From Wansuia hejianensis (GTDB lineage: Bacteria; Bacillota; Clostridia; Lachnospirales; Lachnospiraceae): DNA of 64,000 nucleotides. The stretch lies in the NCBI RefSeq assembly GCF_014337215.1, contig NZ_CP060635.1, forward strand, positions 2,493,501-2,557,500, written 5' to 3'. Below are positions 45,346 to 52,360 of this stretch, piece after piece (the first letter of the stretch is position 1; each line of letters opens with the position of its first letter). The notes under the pieces were generated by a model, which worked only from the letters and a program-made list of their open reading frames with translations, was not told where the DNA came from and searched no databases. The position numbers and the translations under genes were made by a program.

Positions 45346-45498
45346 AGGACGTATGCGCTGATTGACAAGGGGGAGAACCGGGACAGGGAGATAAGGAAGC
45401 CCCGCCCCTCTATCCGGGCGCAGCTTAAAGCAGACAAGGCAAAGACCGCCCCGAAAAAGGCGGCGGCAAAAACAAAAAATCACGATATGGAGGTATGA
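45346..45498 (+). pseudogene. 3' fragment of an element gene, cut by the IS
   Basis: The open frame RTYALIDKGENRDREIRKPR... ends in a Lys/Ala-rich tail (about 50 codons) and a TGA one base before the next ATG. It resembles the C-terminus of the long accessory protein (DUF4316/YodL-like) that precedes TTRAP in related elements. I recognise it only by position and composition. The 5' part is lost at the IS junction. Confidence 0.5.
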
Positions 45499-45500
45499 GC

Positions 45501-45707
45501 ATGATTAGACTGACTGTTGAAGAAACAAACCTTTTGAGCATTTACAACGAGGGCGGCAAGCGGGCTTTGATTGAGAATGTCAACGCCGCGCTGCCCTACA
45601 TGGACGCGGATATGCGGGAGCTTGCAAAGCGCACCCTTTCCAAAGTGGACGCTTTGACCGAAGCGGAATTTGCAGAGCTTCCCATTTACGCCGCTGATGA
45701 AGTATGA
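45501..45707 (+). CDS. Putative transposon-transfer assisting protein (TTRAP family)
   Basis: The 68-residue protein MIRLTVEETNLLSIYNEGG... matches the small acidic TTRAP family found in Clostridia conjugative elements. Function is unproven; it is thought to aid transfer. Start chosen at 45501 because GGAGG is 7 bases before it. It overlaps the next gene by four bases. Confidence 0.75.
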   Translation: MIRLTVEETNLLSIYNEGGKRALIENVNAALPYMDADMRELAKRTLSKVDALTEAEFAELPIYAADEV

Positions 45708-46069
45708 ACGGGGTTAAGCGGCTGACGCCGCCCCAGAGCCGGAAAGTCAACGCCCTTGTGCGCCGGACGTGCTGCAATTATGATAACGGGAACTGTATCT
45801 TACTGGACGACGGGGACGAGTGCGTATGTCCGCAGCTCATTTCCTATTCGCTTCTCTGCAAGTGGTTCCGGGTTGCGGTGCTTCCCGCCGACAGGCTGCT
45901 TTATGCGGAGCTTTACCAGACAGGGGATAAGAAGAAATGTACCGAGTGCGGCGCGTTCTTTGCGTCAACCTCTAACAGTGTCAAATACTGCCCCGTCTGC
46001 CGGAAACGTATCACCCGCAGACAAGCCGCCGAGCGCATGAGGAAAAGACGCGCCCCTGTTACGCAGTAG
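45704..46069 (+). CDS. Cysteine-rich VLP-domain protein
   Basis: The 121-residue protein has CCNYDNGNC, a VLPADRLLY core and a C-terminal CxEC...CPVCRKR zinc-finger-like part, followed by a basic tail. This is the Cys_rich_VLP family of conjugative elements; role unknown. It is translationally coupled to TTRAP (ATGA overlap). Confidence 0.8.
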   Translation: MNGVKRLTPPQSRKVNALVRRTCCNYDNGNCILLDDGDECVCPQLISYSLLCKWFRVAVLPADRLLYAELYQTGDKKKCTECGAFFASTSNSVKYCPVCRKRITRRQAAERMRKRRAPVTQ

Positions 46070-46197
46070 GCGCGGAAAATCCCTTGATTTACAGGGCTTT
46101 CCGGGCGTGAAAATCGGATAGGCGATACTTTATACCTTTACCCCCAAAAATGGCGTTCTACTGCGTAACATTCACGAAAACAGCACCCATAAAAAGA

Positions 46198-46234
46198 CAG
46201 GGCGCGGAAGTCATATACTGGCTTCCGCGCCCTG
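46198..46234. terminator. Bidirectional terminator between the VLP gene and the relaxase operon
   Basis: Perfect 13-base arms (46198-46210 and 46222-46234) are flanked by an A run on the left and an eight-T run on the right, between convergent genes. Confidence 0.9.
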
Positions 46235-46246
46235 TTCTTTTTTTGC

Positions 46247-46498
46247 CTATCTGACATTTCCCTTTTCCATTTCTTCAAGCGGGAACTGCGGGAGGGCTTC
46301 TATCAGCTTCTTTGTGATGGACTGGCGCATATCTTCGTTGATTTCCTGTTTCGTGCTTCCGTCCGGCTGTCTGACCGCTACCGTCGATAGCCTGTCGATT
46401 TCGTCCTTGTAGCACTCCACGACTTTCTCCACCGCCCATTTTTCCCCGGCAACGGCGGCGCGTATGGTTTCATATTCCGGCATTTTCTGGTTTTCCAT
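46247..46498 (-). CDS. Helix-turn-helix domain protein of conjugative elements
   Basis: The 83-residue protein (MENQKMPEYETIRAAVAGEKWAVEKVVECY...) belongs to the Tn916 Orf8-like group, which has sigma-region-2-like helices. A relative is encoded at 51.35 kb in the same element. GGAG precedes the ATG at 46498. It follows the relaxase gene. Confidence 0.75.
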   Translation of the reverse strand: MENQKMPEYETIRAAVAGEKWAVEKVVECYKDEIDRLSTVAVRQPDGSTKQEINEDMRQSITKKLIEALPQFPLEEMEKGNVR

Positions 46499-46561
46499 GC
46501 TCAACGCTCCTCTGCTTTTTGATAGCCCTATCATAGCACAGCGGCGGGGATTTTGCTATCC

Positions 46562-47908
46562 TTATCCGCGCTCTGTTCCCTTTTCCCGTTCCGGCTGCCT
46601 GTCTGCCTGTAAAATGCTGTCAATGTTCTGCTTGATAATATCGTATTCCCGGACTTTCTTTTTCAGCTTCCCATAGTCGGCATAAAGGGCTTCTTTCTGC
46701 GCTTGGAGGGCTTCATATTCCGATTGCAGCGCGGCAAGGTTCGGGAGCTTTGCAATGCCCGCCGCTTTCAGCGACCTTGCGGCGGCTTCATGTAGGATAA
46801 TCGCCTGTTCCTGTCCGGCGCGGTACTTCTCCCTGTTCCTTGCCTTGCGGTATGCGTCATAGACGGGCTTTGTCTTTTGGTAGGTGGAAACATTCTTGAT
46901 AAGCACCGCCATGTCCGCAAGCCGCTTTTCCGCGTCCTTCAATGCGTCTGCCGCCTGTCCGCTTTCCGCTGCCATTTCTTCAATCCGGCTGACTAAATCC
47001 GCGTACTGTTCAATCTTATGTTCCGTCAAGAAATTCATGGTCTTTGCTGCCTGTTTCAGATTGTGGATTTTCGCCCACTGTTCATAGCCCTTACTCTGCG
47101 CCGCCTTGATACTGTTCTCAATGTCGATAAGCAGCGAAACGCCGCGCTGCTCTCTGGGGGCTTTCGCCGCCTTTGCCCGTCTGCCCGCTATCCGTTCCCT
47201 TATGGCTTCCTCTGTATAATCCGCGCCGAGGGTTTTAAGACGGGTGAAGCGTTCCTGTCCGGGGGCGCGGCATGACACATATTTCCCCGGCTTTATCTCA
47301 TAGCCCGCCGCCTGTAACCGCTGCAACAATTCCTCAAAACTGGAAACTTGGGGGATAAGCGCGTCAACGGCAATCTTTAGCTTGCCTTTCCAACTTGTAC
47401 CCGTCTTTTCTGCCTGGTACTCCGCATAGCTCTTTCCCTTGCTGCCCTTGCCGGGAACGACGACGGACAAGCCATTTTCCCGACACAGCTTGTCGCTCAT
47501 GTTCCGTATGCCGTAATAGCTCCTTTTGTTGGAATTATATTTGCGGTGGTCTACGAAATTTACGGCGCAGAAAATAATGTGATTGTGGACGTGTCCTTTG
47601 TCAATGTGCGTCGTGAGTACATATTCATGCTGCCCCTTTGTTACCGCGTCGGCAAGCTGCTTTCCGATTTCATGGGCTTTCTGATAATCGACTTCCCCCG
47701 GCTCAAAGGACTGTATCAGATGAAAGGCTAAATTGTTCCCCTTTTGGAGTGCTTGGGACAAGGTATATTCAAATTCAATATCTGCCGTTTCATAGGAGCA
47801 GCCGAAAGAGGACACAAGCATTTTTCCGTCCGTCTTGTCCGGGTTTTCGATATAGTCAAGGGCTTTGCTTAGAGTGCTTTTAATAGGCTTAATCTTTGTA
47901 ACCGCCAT
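46562..47908 (-). CDS. Relaxase/mobilization nuclease (MobA/VirD2-like)
   Basis: The 448-residue relaxase has the three-His metal motif HIDKGHVHNH at 101-110 and an N-terminal Tyr candidate at residue 19. A long alpha-helical C-terminal half with coiled coils follows. It nicks the element's origin of transfer and leads the strand into a recipient. Its start overlaps the mobC gene by 40 bases. Confidence 0.9.
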   Translation of the reverse strand: MAVTKIKPIKSTLSKALDYIENPDKTDGKMLVSSFGCSYETADIEFEYTLSQALQKGNNLAFHLIQSFEPGEVDYQKAHEIGKQLADAVTKGQHEYVLTTHIDKGHVHNHIIFCAVNFVDHRKYNSNKRSYYGIRNMSDKLCRENGLSVVVPGKGSKGKSYAEYQAEKTGTSWKGKLKIAVDALIPQVSSFEELLQRLQAAGYEIKPGKYVSCRAPGQERFTRLKTLGADYTEEAIRERIAGRRAKAAKAPREQRGVSLLIDIENSIKAAQSKGYEQWAKIHNLKQAAKTMNFLTEHKIEQYADLVSRIEEMAAESGQAADALKDAEKRLADMAVLIKNVSTYQKTKPVYDAYRKARNREKYRAGQEQAIILHEAAARSLKAAGIAKLPNLAALQSEYEALQAQKEALYADYGKLKKKVREYDIIKQNIDSILQADRQPEREKGTERG

Positions 47909-48198
47909 ATCTCCGCAAGCACCCCCTTTATTTCCTCTATGTCCTCTTGGTATGCGTTCCCCGTCGCGTTTACGCGGCGTGCTATCTGGTTGACGTTGAC
48001 ACCGATTTTCTGTATCTCTGCGGTCATTGCCTTTATATCGGCATGGTCTATCTGAATGATATACCCGTCAATGGCAATCTTCCGCAGATATGCCGCCATG
48101 TTCCGGGTGGGTACGAGCTTCATTTTTTCCAGTATTAAATCCCGTTCCGCTTCCGTCACTCTGAATTTGATTTGCACCGTTCTTTTGCGTCCGTTCAT
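47869..48198 (-). CDS. mobC: Plasmid mobilization relaxosome protein MobC
   Basis: The 109-residue protein begins with a ribbon-helix-helix (VQIKFRVTEAERDLI) and has the MobC core KIGVNVNQIARRVNATG. It binds near oriT and helps the relaxase. ATG at 48198 follows AAAGGAG. Confidence 0.88.
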   Translation of the reverse strand: MNGRKRTVQIKFRVTEAERDLILEKMKLVPTRNMAAYLRKIAIDGYIIQIDHADIKAMTAEIQKIGVNVNQIARRVNATGNAYQEDIEEIKGVLAEIWRLQRLSLLKAL

Positions 48199-48229
48199 GT
48201 ATTCGCTCCTTTCCTTTCCGTTCCGAGGG

Positions 48230-48340
48230 TTTGGGACACTTCCCAACAAGCAATTTTCAACCGACGCGCCGCAGCGCGGGAGGGGAAAATACGGAAGTGG
48301 GTACCCGCTTCCTATGCTTGCTACGAATGTTTTTATCCTT
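48230..48340. other. Candidate origin of transfer
   Basis: This non-coding stretch lies immediately upstream of mobC. It has GAAGTGGG/CCCGCTTC (48293-48310) as a short hairpin, a GC-rich patch and CACTTCCC. oriT usually lies here in mob modules, but I cannot identify a nick site. Confidence 0.35.
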
Positions 48341-48465
48341 TAGGCTCTTATCACCTACTACGGAGAAAAAGCGATTTTGCCAAACTTACGCAAAAGAAAA
48401 ACGCTGCAACCTCAAAAAAGATTACAACGCTTTCTAAATCCTGTTCAGTTTTAAGTCGGACATTC

Positions 48466-48819
48466 CTATTCGCCCTCTTTTTCGACTTCGGAAATCTCCT
48501 TTGCCGTTGCGGTTACAATCCGTATGCCTGTATCGCTCATACCGTCAAGAAGCGCGTCAAGCTGCCGCCGCTGCGTGTTCTTCTCCGGCGGCGTTTCTAA
48601 AAGGAATTGGTCTACGGATATATGGTAACGCTGTATCAGCTCAAAGAATATCTGTAAACTTGGGTGCTGCCCCTTGTTCTCAATGTTCGCAAGGTAGCGC
48701 GGCGAGATAAACATTTCGTCGCCTACTTTCTTGCGGCTCTCCTTGCATCCCTCACGCGCTGCCTTTATCGCTGCCCCAAAAGCCTTAAAGTCGTATCGTG
48801 GTACTGGTCTTTTTGCCAT
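48466..48819 (-). CDS. XRE-family transcriptional regulator
   Basis: The 117-residue protein has an HTH_3 domain at about 14-75 (SRKKVGDEMFISPRYLANIENKGQHPS) and a short acidic tail. It resembles the Orf9-type repressor next to the cargo in Tn916 relatives. It is divergent from the cargo gene promoter and probably controls the element's regulatory genes. Confidence 0.82.
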   Translation of the reverse strand: MAKRPVPRYDFKAFGAAIKAAREGCKESRKKVGDEMFISPRYLANIENKGQHPSLQIFFELIQRYHISVDQFLLETPPEKNTQRRQLDALLDGMSDTGIRIVTATAKEISEVEKEGE

Positions 48820-48915
48820 AGTTATTCACCCTATTACATTTTACTGTTCCCCTTTCTTCTTGGATATGTCTATGTAGTTCTATCAGTTAGCCAAAATAAT
48901 TCATATATATATATG

Positions 48916-48943
48916 TTGACAACAAGCTGCTTTTGTATATAAT
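48916..48943 (+). promoter_or_regulatory. Strong promoter of the methylase cargo operon
   Basis: TTGACA (48916-48921) and TATAAT (48938-48943) are both perfect consensus, 16 bases apart. It lies within the 384-base gap 48820-49203, which otherwise holds the leader ORF and hairpins described next. Confidence 0.8.
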
Positions 48944-48968
48944 ATTATATAAAAGGGGGGGAATGTTT

Positions 48969-48995
48969 ATGTTACATAGCATGCGTATTCGATAA
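48969..48995 (+). CDS. Leader peptide MLHSMRIR (probable macrolide-sensing type)
   Basis: An 8-codon ORF starts seven bases after a run of seven G, a good ribosome site, 25 bases past the -10. Its HSMRIR end matches the HSMRLR core of the ErmD/ErmK leader peptides, where macrolides stall ribosomes at an Arg-X-Arg motif. The coding bases form one arm of a hairpin (48976-48999 with 49047-49068). A stalled ribosome would free the other arm. The peptide itself has no function beyond sensing (inference). Confidence 0.7.
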   Translation: MLHSMRIR

Positions 48996-49184
48996 GCATT
49001 GAAATCAAAAAAGATTTTTCCCATTTTCAATATGGGCTTTTTTGTCATGCTTATTTTGCGTATGCTATACAACAAAACTAACGACGTATAGACATAGTAT
49101 AAAAACTATGCCTTAATTTTGTTGTAGTATTATATGTATAAATGCAGGTCAATGCTCATGTTGAGAATTGACCTGCATTTTTTT
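48976..49184 (+). promoter_or_regulatory. Transcription attenuator before the methylase operon
   Basis: Four hairpins can be seen. First: leader arm 48976-48999 with 49047-49068. Second: CCCAT/ATGGG followed by seven T (49020-49043). Third: TACAACAAAACTAA with TTAATTTTGTTGTA (49068-49126). Fourth: AATGCAGGTCAAT with its exact complement, then seven to eight T (49141-49184), a strong terminator. The right arm of the first can alternatively pair with GTATAGACATA (49086-49096). The gene start lies 20 bases on. Confidence 0.7.
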
Positions 49185-49203
49185 GCGCAAAAGGAGAAAT
49201 ATT

Positions 49204-49383
49204 ATGCTTGAAAAATATTGGATAAAATGTCCAATTTGTAACGGAAAGACGAGGGTTCAAGTATTTTATAATACGGTATTAAGAAATTTTCCTCTTTTCT
49301 GCCCTAAATGTAAATTAACGCATATCGTTGATGTTGAAAAACTAGAAATCATAATCAAAAACTCTGAAAAACAAACTTTTTAA
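49204..49383 (+). CDS. Cysteine-rich KTR-domain protein
   Basis: The 59-residue protein has two CxxC pairs (CPIC...CPKC) with the NGKTRV motif between, the Cys_rich_KTR family seen beside tet genes in Tn916 relatives. It may bind zinc; function unknown. Compared with the copy at 60.5 kb, its C-terminus differs (KNSEKQTF instead of KEPDA). It is encoded just upstream of the methylase. Confidence 0.8.
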   Translation: MLEKYWIKCPICNGKTRVQVFYNTVLRNFPLFCPKCKLTHIVDVEKLEIIIKNSEKQTF

Positions 49384-49406
49384 TTTTGAAAAGGAAGGAT
49401 ATTTAA

Positions 49407-50396
49407 ATGAAACACTTACCTAAAAGTACACCTACGGAAATATTGAATGACCCATACGGATTTACTTACAAAGAAATGTCGGAAGTAATTGGAGAGGATA
49501 AAGCAAGAGCCTTATATACGGAATTGTATAAACAGCCATTTCACAAAGAAAATCTATCAATATCAACAAAAAAAGTCTATAAAAGTAGCGATACTGAAAA
49601 GTATGTTTATGAATTGAAAGATAACAGGTATATTGAAACGGTTTTTATTAAACGGCGAGATGGTGGGACTGTTTGCGTAAGTACGCAAGTTGGTTGTTCT
49701 GTTGGCTGTATTTTTTGTGAGTCCGGACGCAATGGTTTTGTTCGTAATCTAACACCGTCTGAAATTGTGCAGCAGGTTGTATTGATACGTCAAAAAGTAA
49801 ATCGTATCGTTTTTATGGGAATGGGAGAACCTTTATTCAATTACGACAACTTGATTGCAGCAATCCATATTCTTCGAGATAGAAATGGACTTAACTTTCC
49901 AACCGACGGCATTACCGTATCAACAGTTGGTCCAGTTAATCAATTAAAAAAATTGCGCGAAGAACATCTAAAAATTCAGTTGACAATATCTTTACATGCA
50001 GCAACACAGGCTGCGAGAAACTGTATCATTCCTCATATGCACATGTACGCTATTGAAGATGTTGTTAAGCAAGCATTGTCCTATTCTCAAAGGCATAATC
50101 GAAAAGTGGTATTTGCGTATTTGCTTTTACCAGGTATAAATGACCGTTCCTCAGATATAAGGCAACTTGCAAAATGGTTTAAGGGCAAAAATGTTATGAT
50201 TAACGTGCTGCAATACAACCCGACGAGTAATTCAAAAATTAGAGCACCACAAAAACAAGAAATGGTTGCGTTCAAACATCAATTAGAGCAAACAGGACTT
50301 GAAGTTACCATGAGAGTTTCTCATGGTAGAGAGATTAAAGCAGCTTGTGGACAGTTAGCTAATACATATAATAAAGCCAAAAAACAACAGAAATAA
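49407..50396 (+). CDS. RlmN/Cfr-family radical-SAM 23S rRNA adenine methyltransferase
   Basis: The 329-residue protein has all catalytic cysteines of the family: cluster C97, C101, C104 (CSVGCIFC), resolving C90 and methyl-carrying C314 (AACGQL). GMGEP is at 138-142. Chromosomal RlmN methylates C2 of A2503; Cfr methylates C8 and gives resistance to phenicols, lincosamides, oxazolidinones, pleuromutilins and streptogramin A. Which activity this protein has cannot be told by eye. Its N-terminus is unlike the RlmN and Cfr sequences I know. It is AT-rich unlike its neighbours and sits as cargo behind a drug-sensing leader, which favours a resistance role (inference). Confidence 0.8.
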   Translation: MKHLPKSTPTEILNDPYGFTYKEMSEVIGEDKARALYTELYKQPFHKENLSISTKKVYKSSDTEKYVYELKDNRYIETVFIKRRDGGTVCVSTQVGCSVGCIFCESGRNGFVRNLTPSEIVQQVVLIRQKVNRIVFMGMGEPLFNYDNLIAAIHILRDRNGLNFPTDGITVSTVGPVNQLKKLREEHLKIQLTISLHAATQAARNCIIPHMHMYAIEDVVKQALSYSQRHNRKVVFAYLLLPGINDRSSDIRQLAKWFKGKNVMINVLQYNPTSNSKIRAPQKQEMVAFKHQLEQTGLEVTMRVSHGREIKAACGQLANTYNKAKKQQK

Positions 50397-50426
50397 TTTA
50401 ATTAAAAGAGCCAGACGCACAGACGC

Positions 50427-50475
50427 AGAGCCGATAATATGCAGTTTGAAATACTGCTGTTATCGGCTCTTTTTT
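50427..50475 (+). terminator. Terminator of the methylase operon
   Basis: AGAGCCGATAA (50427-50437) pairs exactly with TTATCGGCTCT (50460-50470), and a T run follows. The bases just before it (GAGCCAGACGC...GACGCAG) match the end of the KTR gene in the other element. Confidence 0.88.
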
Positions 50476-50646
50476 GATTTTAATTTGTGCCCCTAATAAC
50501 CATATTGGAGCAAAATCAGAACTGTTGCTTGTCGTTCTTTGATTTCCGCAGCAGCTTTGAAAAATCAAAGCCGCCGTTTCTTTTTATCTTCTAATGAAAT
50601 GACGCGGTATCACTGTTGAAATCGGCGGCTAAAGGAGGTAGCCGCC

Positions 50647-50832
50647 ATGAAGCAAAAAGCATATCGACAAAATCCGACAGTTATTGACTTATCAAAAAAA
50701 GCCCGCCCACCACCGGGGGAAACTACGCTTATATATATGAACTGTCTAATCATCTGGATACTGCTTACAATGCCTATGCGCCCGTCCGGGCTTTTCGGAC
50801 GGGCGCATTTTGTACGTTCAAAAAATTTTTGA
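50647..50832 (+). CDS. Small hypothetical ORF
   Basis: The 61-codon ORF has an excellent ribosome site (AAAGGAGGT, 8 bases). Its 3' half reads through a hairpin (arms 50778-50787 and 50797-50806) with a short T run, a probable terminator. So the native protein may end earlier or be frameshifted. No family recognised. Confidence 0.3.
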   Translation: MKQKAYRQNPTVIDLSKKARPPPGETTLIYMNCLIIWILLTMPMRPSGLFGRAHFVRSKNF

Positions 50833-50933
50833 AGAAATTTCAAAAAATCTTCGGCGTTTTTGAAAAACGCCGTATTGCCCCGCGAAAAGGGGGGAAGCAC
50901 CACCAACTTTCCAACGAGAAAGGAGGTGAGAAT

Positions 50934-51374
50934 GTGGAACCTAATAGCAGGGAGTTTTACAAACAGTGTGCTTTTCAGAAGTTTTGTAATACGGTATTGC
51001 ACAATGAAGCTTGCGACACCCATAGAGAACTTCGCAGACACAAGGCAAAGGAAGTGACCTTTTCCGACATGACCTTAGACGAAGCGCGGCAGCTTCATAC
51101 GTTTGATGAATATTTCAAACGTGAAGCCGCCGAAACCGTCTTTGAGAAAGCCGGGAAGAAAATCACGCCAAAGCTGCTTCTTGAAGCAATCCGTACTTTG
51201 CCGGAAGAAAAGCGCAAAGCCATATTGCTGTATTACTTCGAGGGAATGAACGATACCGAGATTGCGGAGCTGTTCAACACGTCGAGAAGCACGATACAGT
51301 ACAGGCGGACAAGCTCTTTTGAGAAATTAAGAAAATATCTGGAGGAAAATGCTGATGAATGGGACGAATGGTAA
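50934..51374 (+). CDS. Sigma-70-like regulatory factor (Tn916 Orf7-like)
   Basis: The 146-residue protein has a C-terminal region-4 helix-turn-helix (MNDTEIAELFNTSRSTIQYRRTSSFEKLRKYL). It starts at GTG 50934 after AGGAGGTGAG; the frame extends further upstream but without a start near a ribosome site. It likely turns on transfer or excision genes. It overlaps the next gene by 20-26 bases. Confidence 0.8.
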   Translation: MEPNSREFYKQCAFQKFCNTVLHNEACDTHRELRRHKAKEVTFSDMTLDEARQLHTFDEYFKREAAETVFEKAGKKITPKLLLEAIRTLPEEKRKAILLYYFEGMNDTEIAELFNTSRSTIQYRRTSSFEKLRKYLEENADEWDEW

Positions 51375-51615
51375 CGAACCCGGCTACCCGGAAAATGCCC
51401 TTGTTCCTTATCCTGTCATTGTGGCAGCGACAAAGGGCGACCCGGACGCCATGAAGATTGTCTTGCAGCATTTCAGCGGCTACATAGCCCGCCTCTCCAT
51501 GCGGAAGCTGTACGACGAGCGCGGGAACGTCTATTTTGGCGTAGACCACGACATTCGGGAACGGCTGCAAGCAAAACTGATGATGGCTGTCCTCACCTTT
51601 AAGGCAGAGGAATAA
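51355..51615 (+). CDS. Helix-turn-helix domain protein (Tn916 Orf8-like)
   Basis: The 86-residue protein has FSGYIARLSMRKLYDERG and DHDIRERLQAKL, the Orf8-like pattern. ATG at 51355 is 9 bases after GGAGG; an ATG two codons earlier is too close. It pairs with the sigma-like gene as in Tn916 orf7-orf8. Confidence 0.78.
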   Translation: MNGTNGNEPGYPENALVPYPVIVAATKGDPDAMKIVLQHFSGYIARLSMRKLYDERGNVYFGVDHDIRERLQAKLMMAVLTFKAEE

Positions 51616-51789
51616 ACCGCAGCGGCGGCGGGACGCTTTCTCTCTCCCCCTTTTCCGTTCCGCTGCTGACGCGGCAGCAAAGCCATTCTGAACCTTGACA
51701 AAGAAAGCGGCGCAAGATAACGGCGGCGCAGCATAGGGCAAATCGGATACGTTCCTTTTGCGCCGAGCCATACGGCGGGTGCGCCATGA

Positions 51790-52010
51790 CACTATCCGGG
51801 AGGGATTACCCCGCCCGGACAGCCGAGCGACCAACACCGCGCCGGAAAGCAAGTGTAGCGGCTTGCGGGCGACGACAGCGCAGAATATACAATGATACTT
51901 CCTTACAGCCACAGTCCGAGCGTTAAGAGCGTCGCAGGCAATGGGTAGGGCGGCATGAGAACCATGCCGGGGTGAAATTCCCATGAGGTTATGCTAATAA
52001 CCGTCCGATT
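51790..52010 (+). ncRNA. Candidate structured RNA upstream of tnpW and the recombinase
   Basis: The 477-base gap 51616-52092 has no convincing ORF but many short perfect hairpins. TCCGGG/CCCGGA (51795-51819) holds inner GGG/CCC pairs, and GCAAG/CTTGC (51849-51866) follows. Then come GGCATG-AGAAC-CATGCC, an enclosing ATGGG...CCCAT, and GGTTAT-GCTA-ATAACC near 51940-52005. No ribosome site or T-run terminator belongs to them. A group II intron remnant or an element-specific RNA are options. Confidence 0.45.
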
Positions 52011-52092
52011 AAAGCCTTTGTTTTATTGAATAGTGGACTTGCTGCTATTCATAGACTATATTATATGTTTGCGAAAGAAAGGGGGATTTTCT

Positions 52093-52260
52093 TTGACGCA
52101 AAACCAAACGCCCGTTACCACAACGGAGCATAAAATAGGAAAAGTTACTTACCTTGTATGTTCGTCCGCAAGTGAACGCGCAACGGACACACTGGATAAA
52201 AAGATAAAAAAACTCATTCGCAAAGACATGGAACTGAACCCCGCAAACGCCCGGAAATAG
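52093..52260 (+). CDS. Transposon-encoded TnpW-family protein
   Basis: The 55-residue protein (TTG start, GGGGG upstream) reads TEHKIGKVTYLVCSSASERATDT..., the TnpW pattern, always found directly before Tn4451-type recombinases. Its function is unknown. The recombinase follows after 100 bases. Confidence 0.75.
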   Translation: MTQNQTPVTTTEHKIGKVTYLVCSSASERATDTLDKKIKKLIRKDMELNPANARK

Positions 52261-52360
52261 GGCGTTTCTTCACATTTTATACATGACACAGGCAGCGGTA
52301 TGTGGTATAATATAGACAGTACAAATACCATGCTTGTCTGTCGTCGGAAAGGAGGACAAA

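Larger units (their letters stand above)
43975..45346 (+). mobile_element. IS3-family insertion sequence
   Basis: The 1.37-kb element has imperfect terminal inverted repeats. GTTGGCACCTTATTCTCAAAGA at 43993-44014 matches the reverse of 45308-45329 with a few differences, and the outer ends both start TGAT.T.GT. Two overlapping ORFs encode the transposase. No matching 3-4 base duplication flanks it, and the flanking genes are unrelated, which points to an adjacent deletion or rearrangement. The exact outer ends are uncertain by a few bases. Confidence 0.85.

Noticed and set aside
50860..51057. ORF MKNAVLPREKGGST... overlapping the Orf7-like gene
   Set aside because: The alternative GTG frame has the ribosome site and the region-4 helix-turn-helix; this frame has no features.
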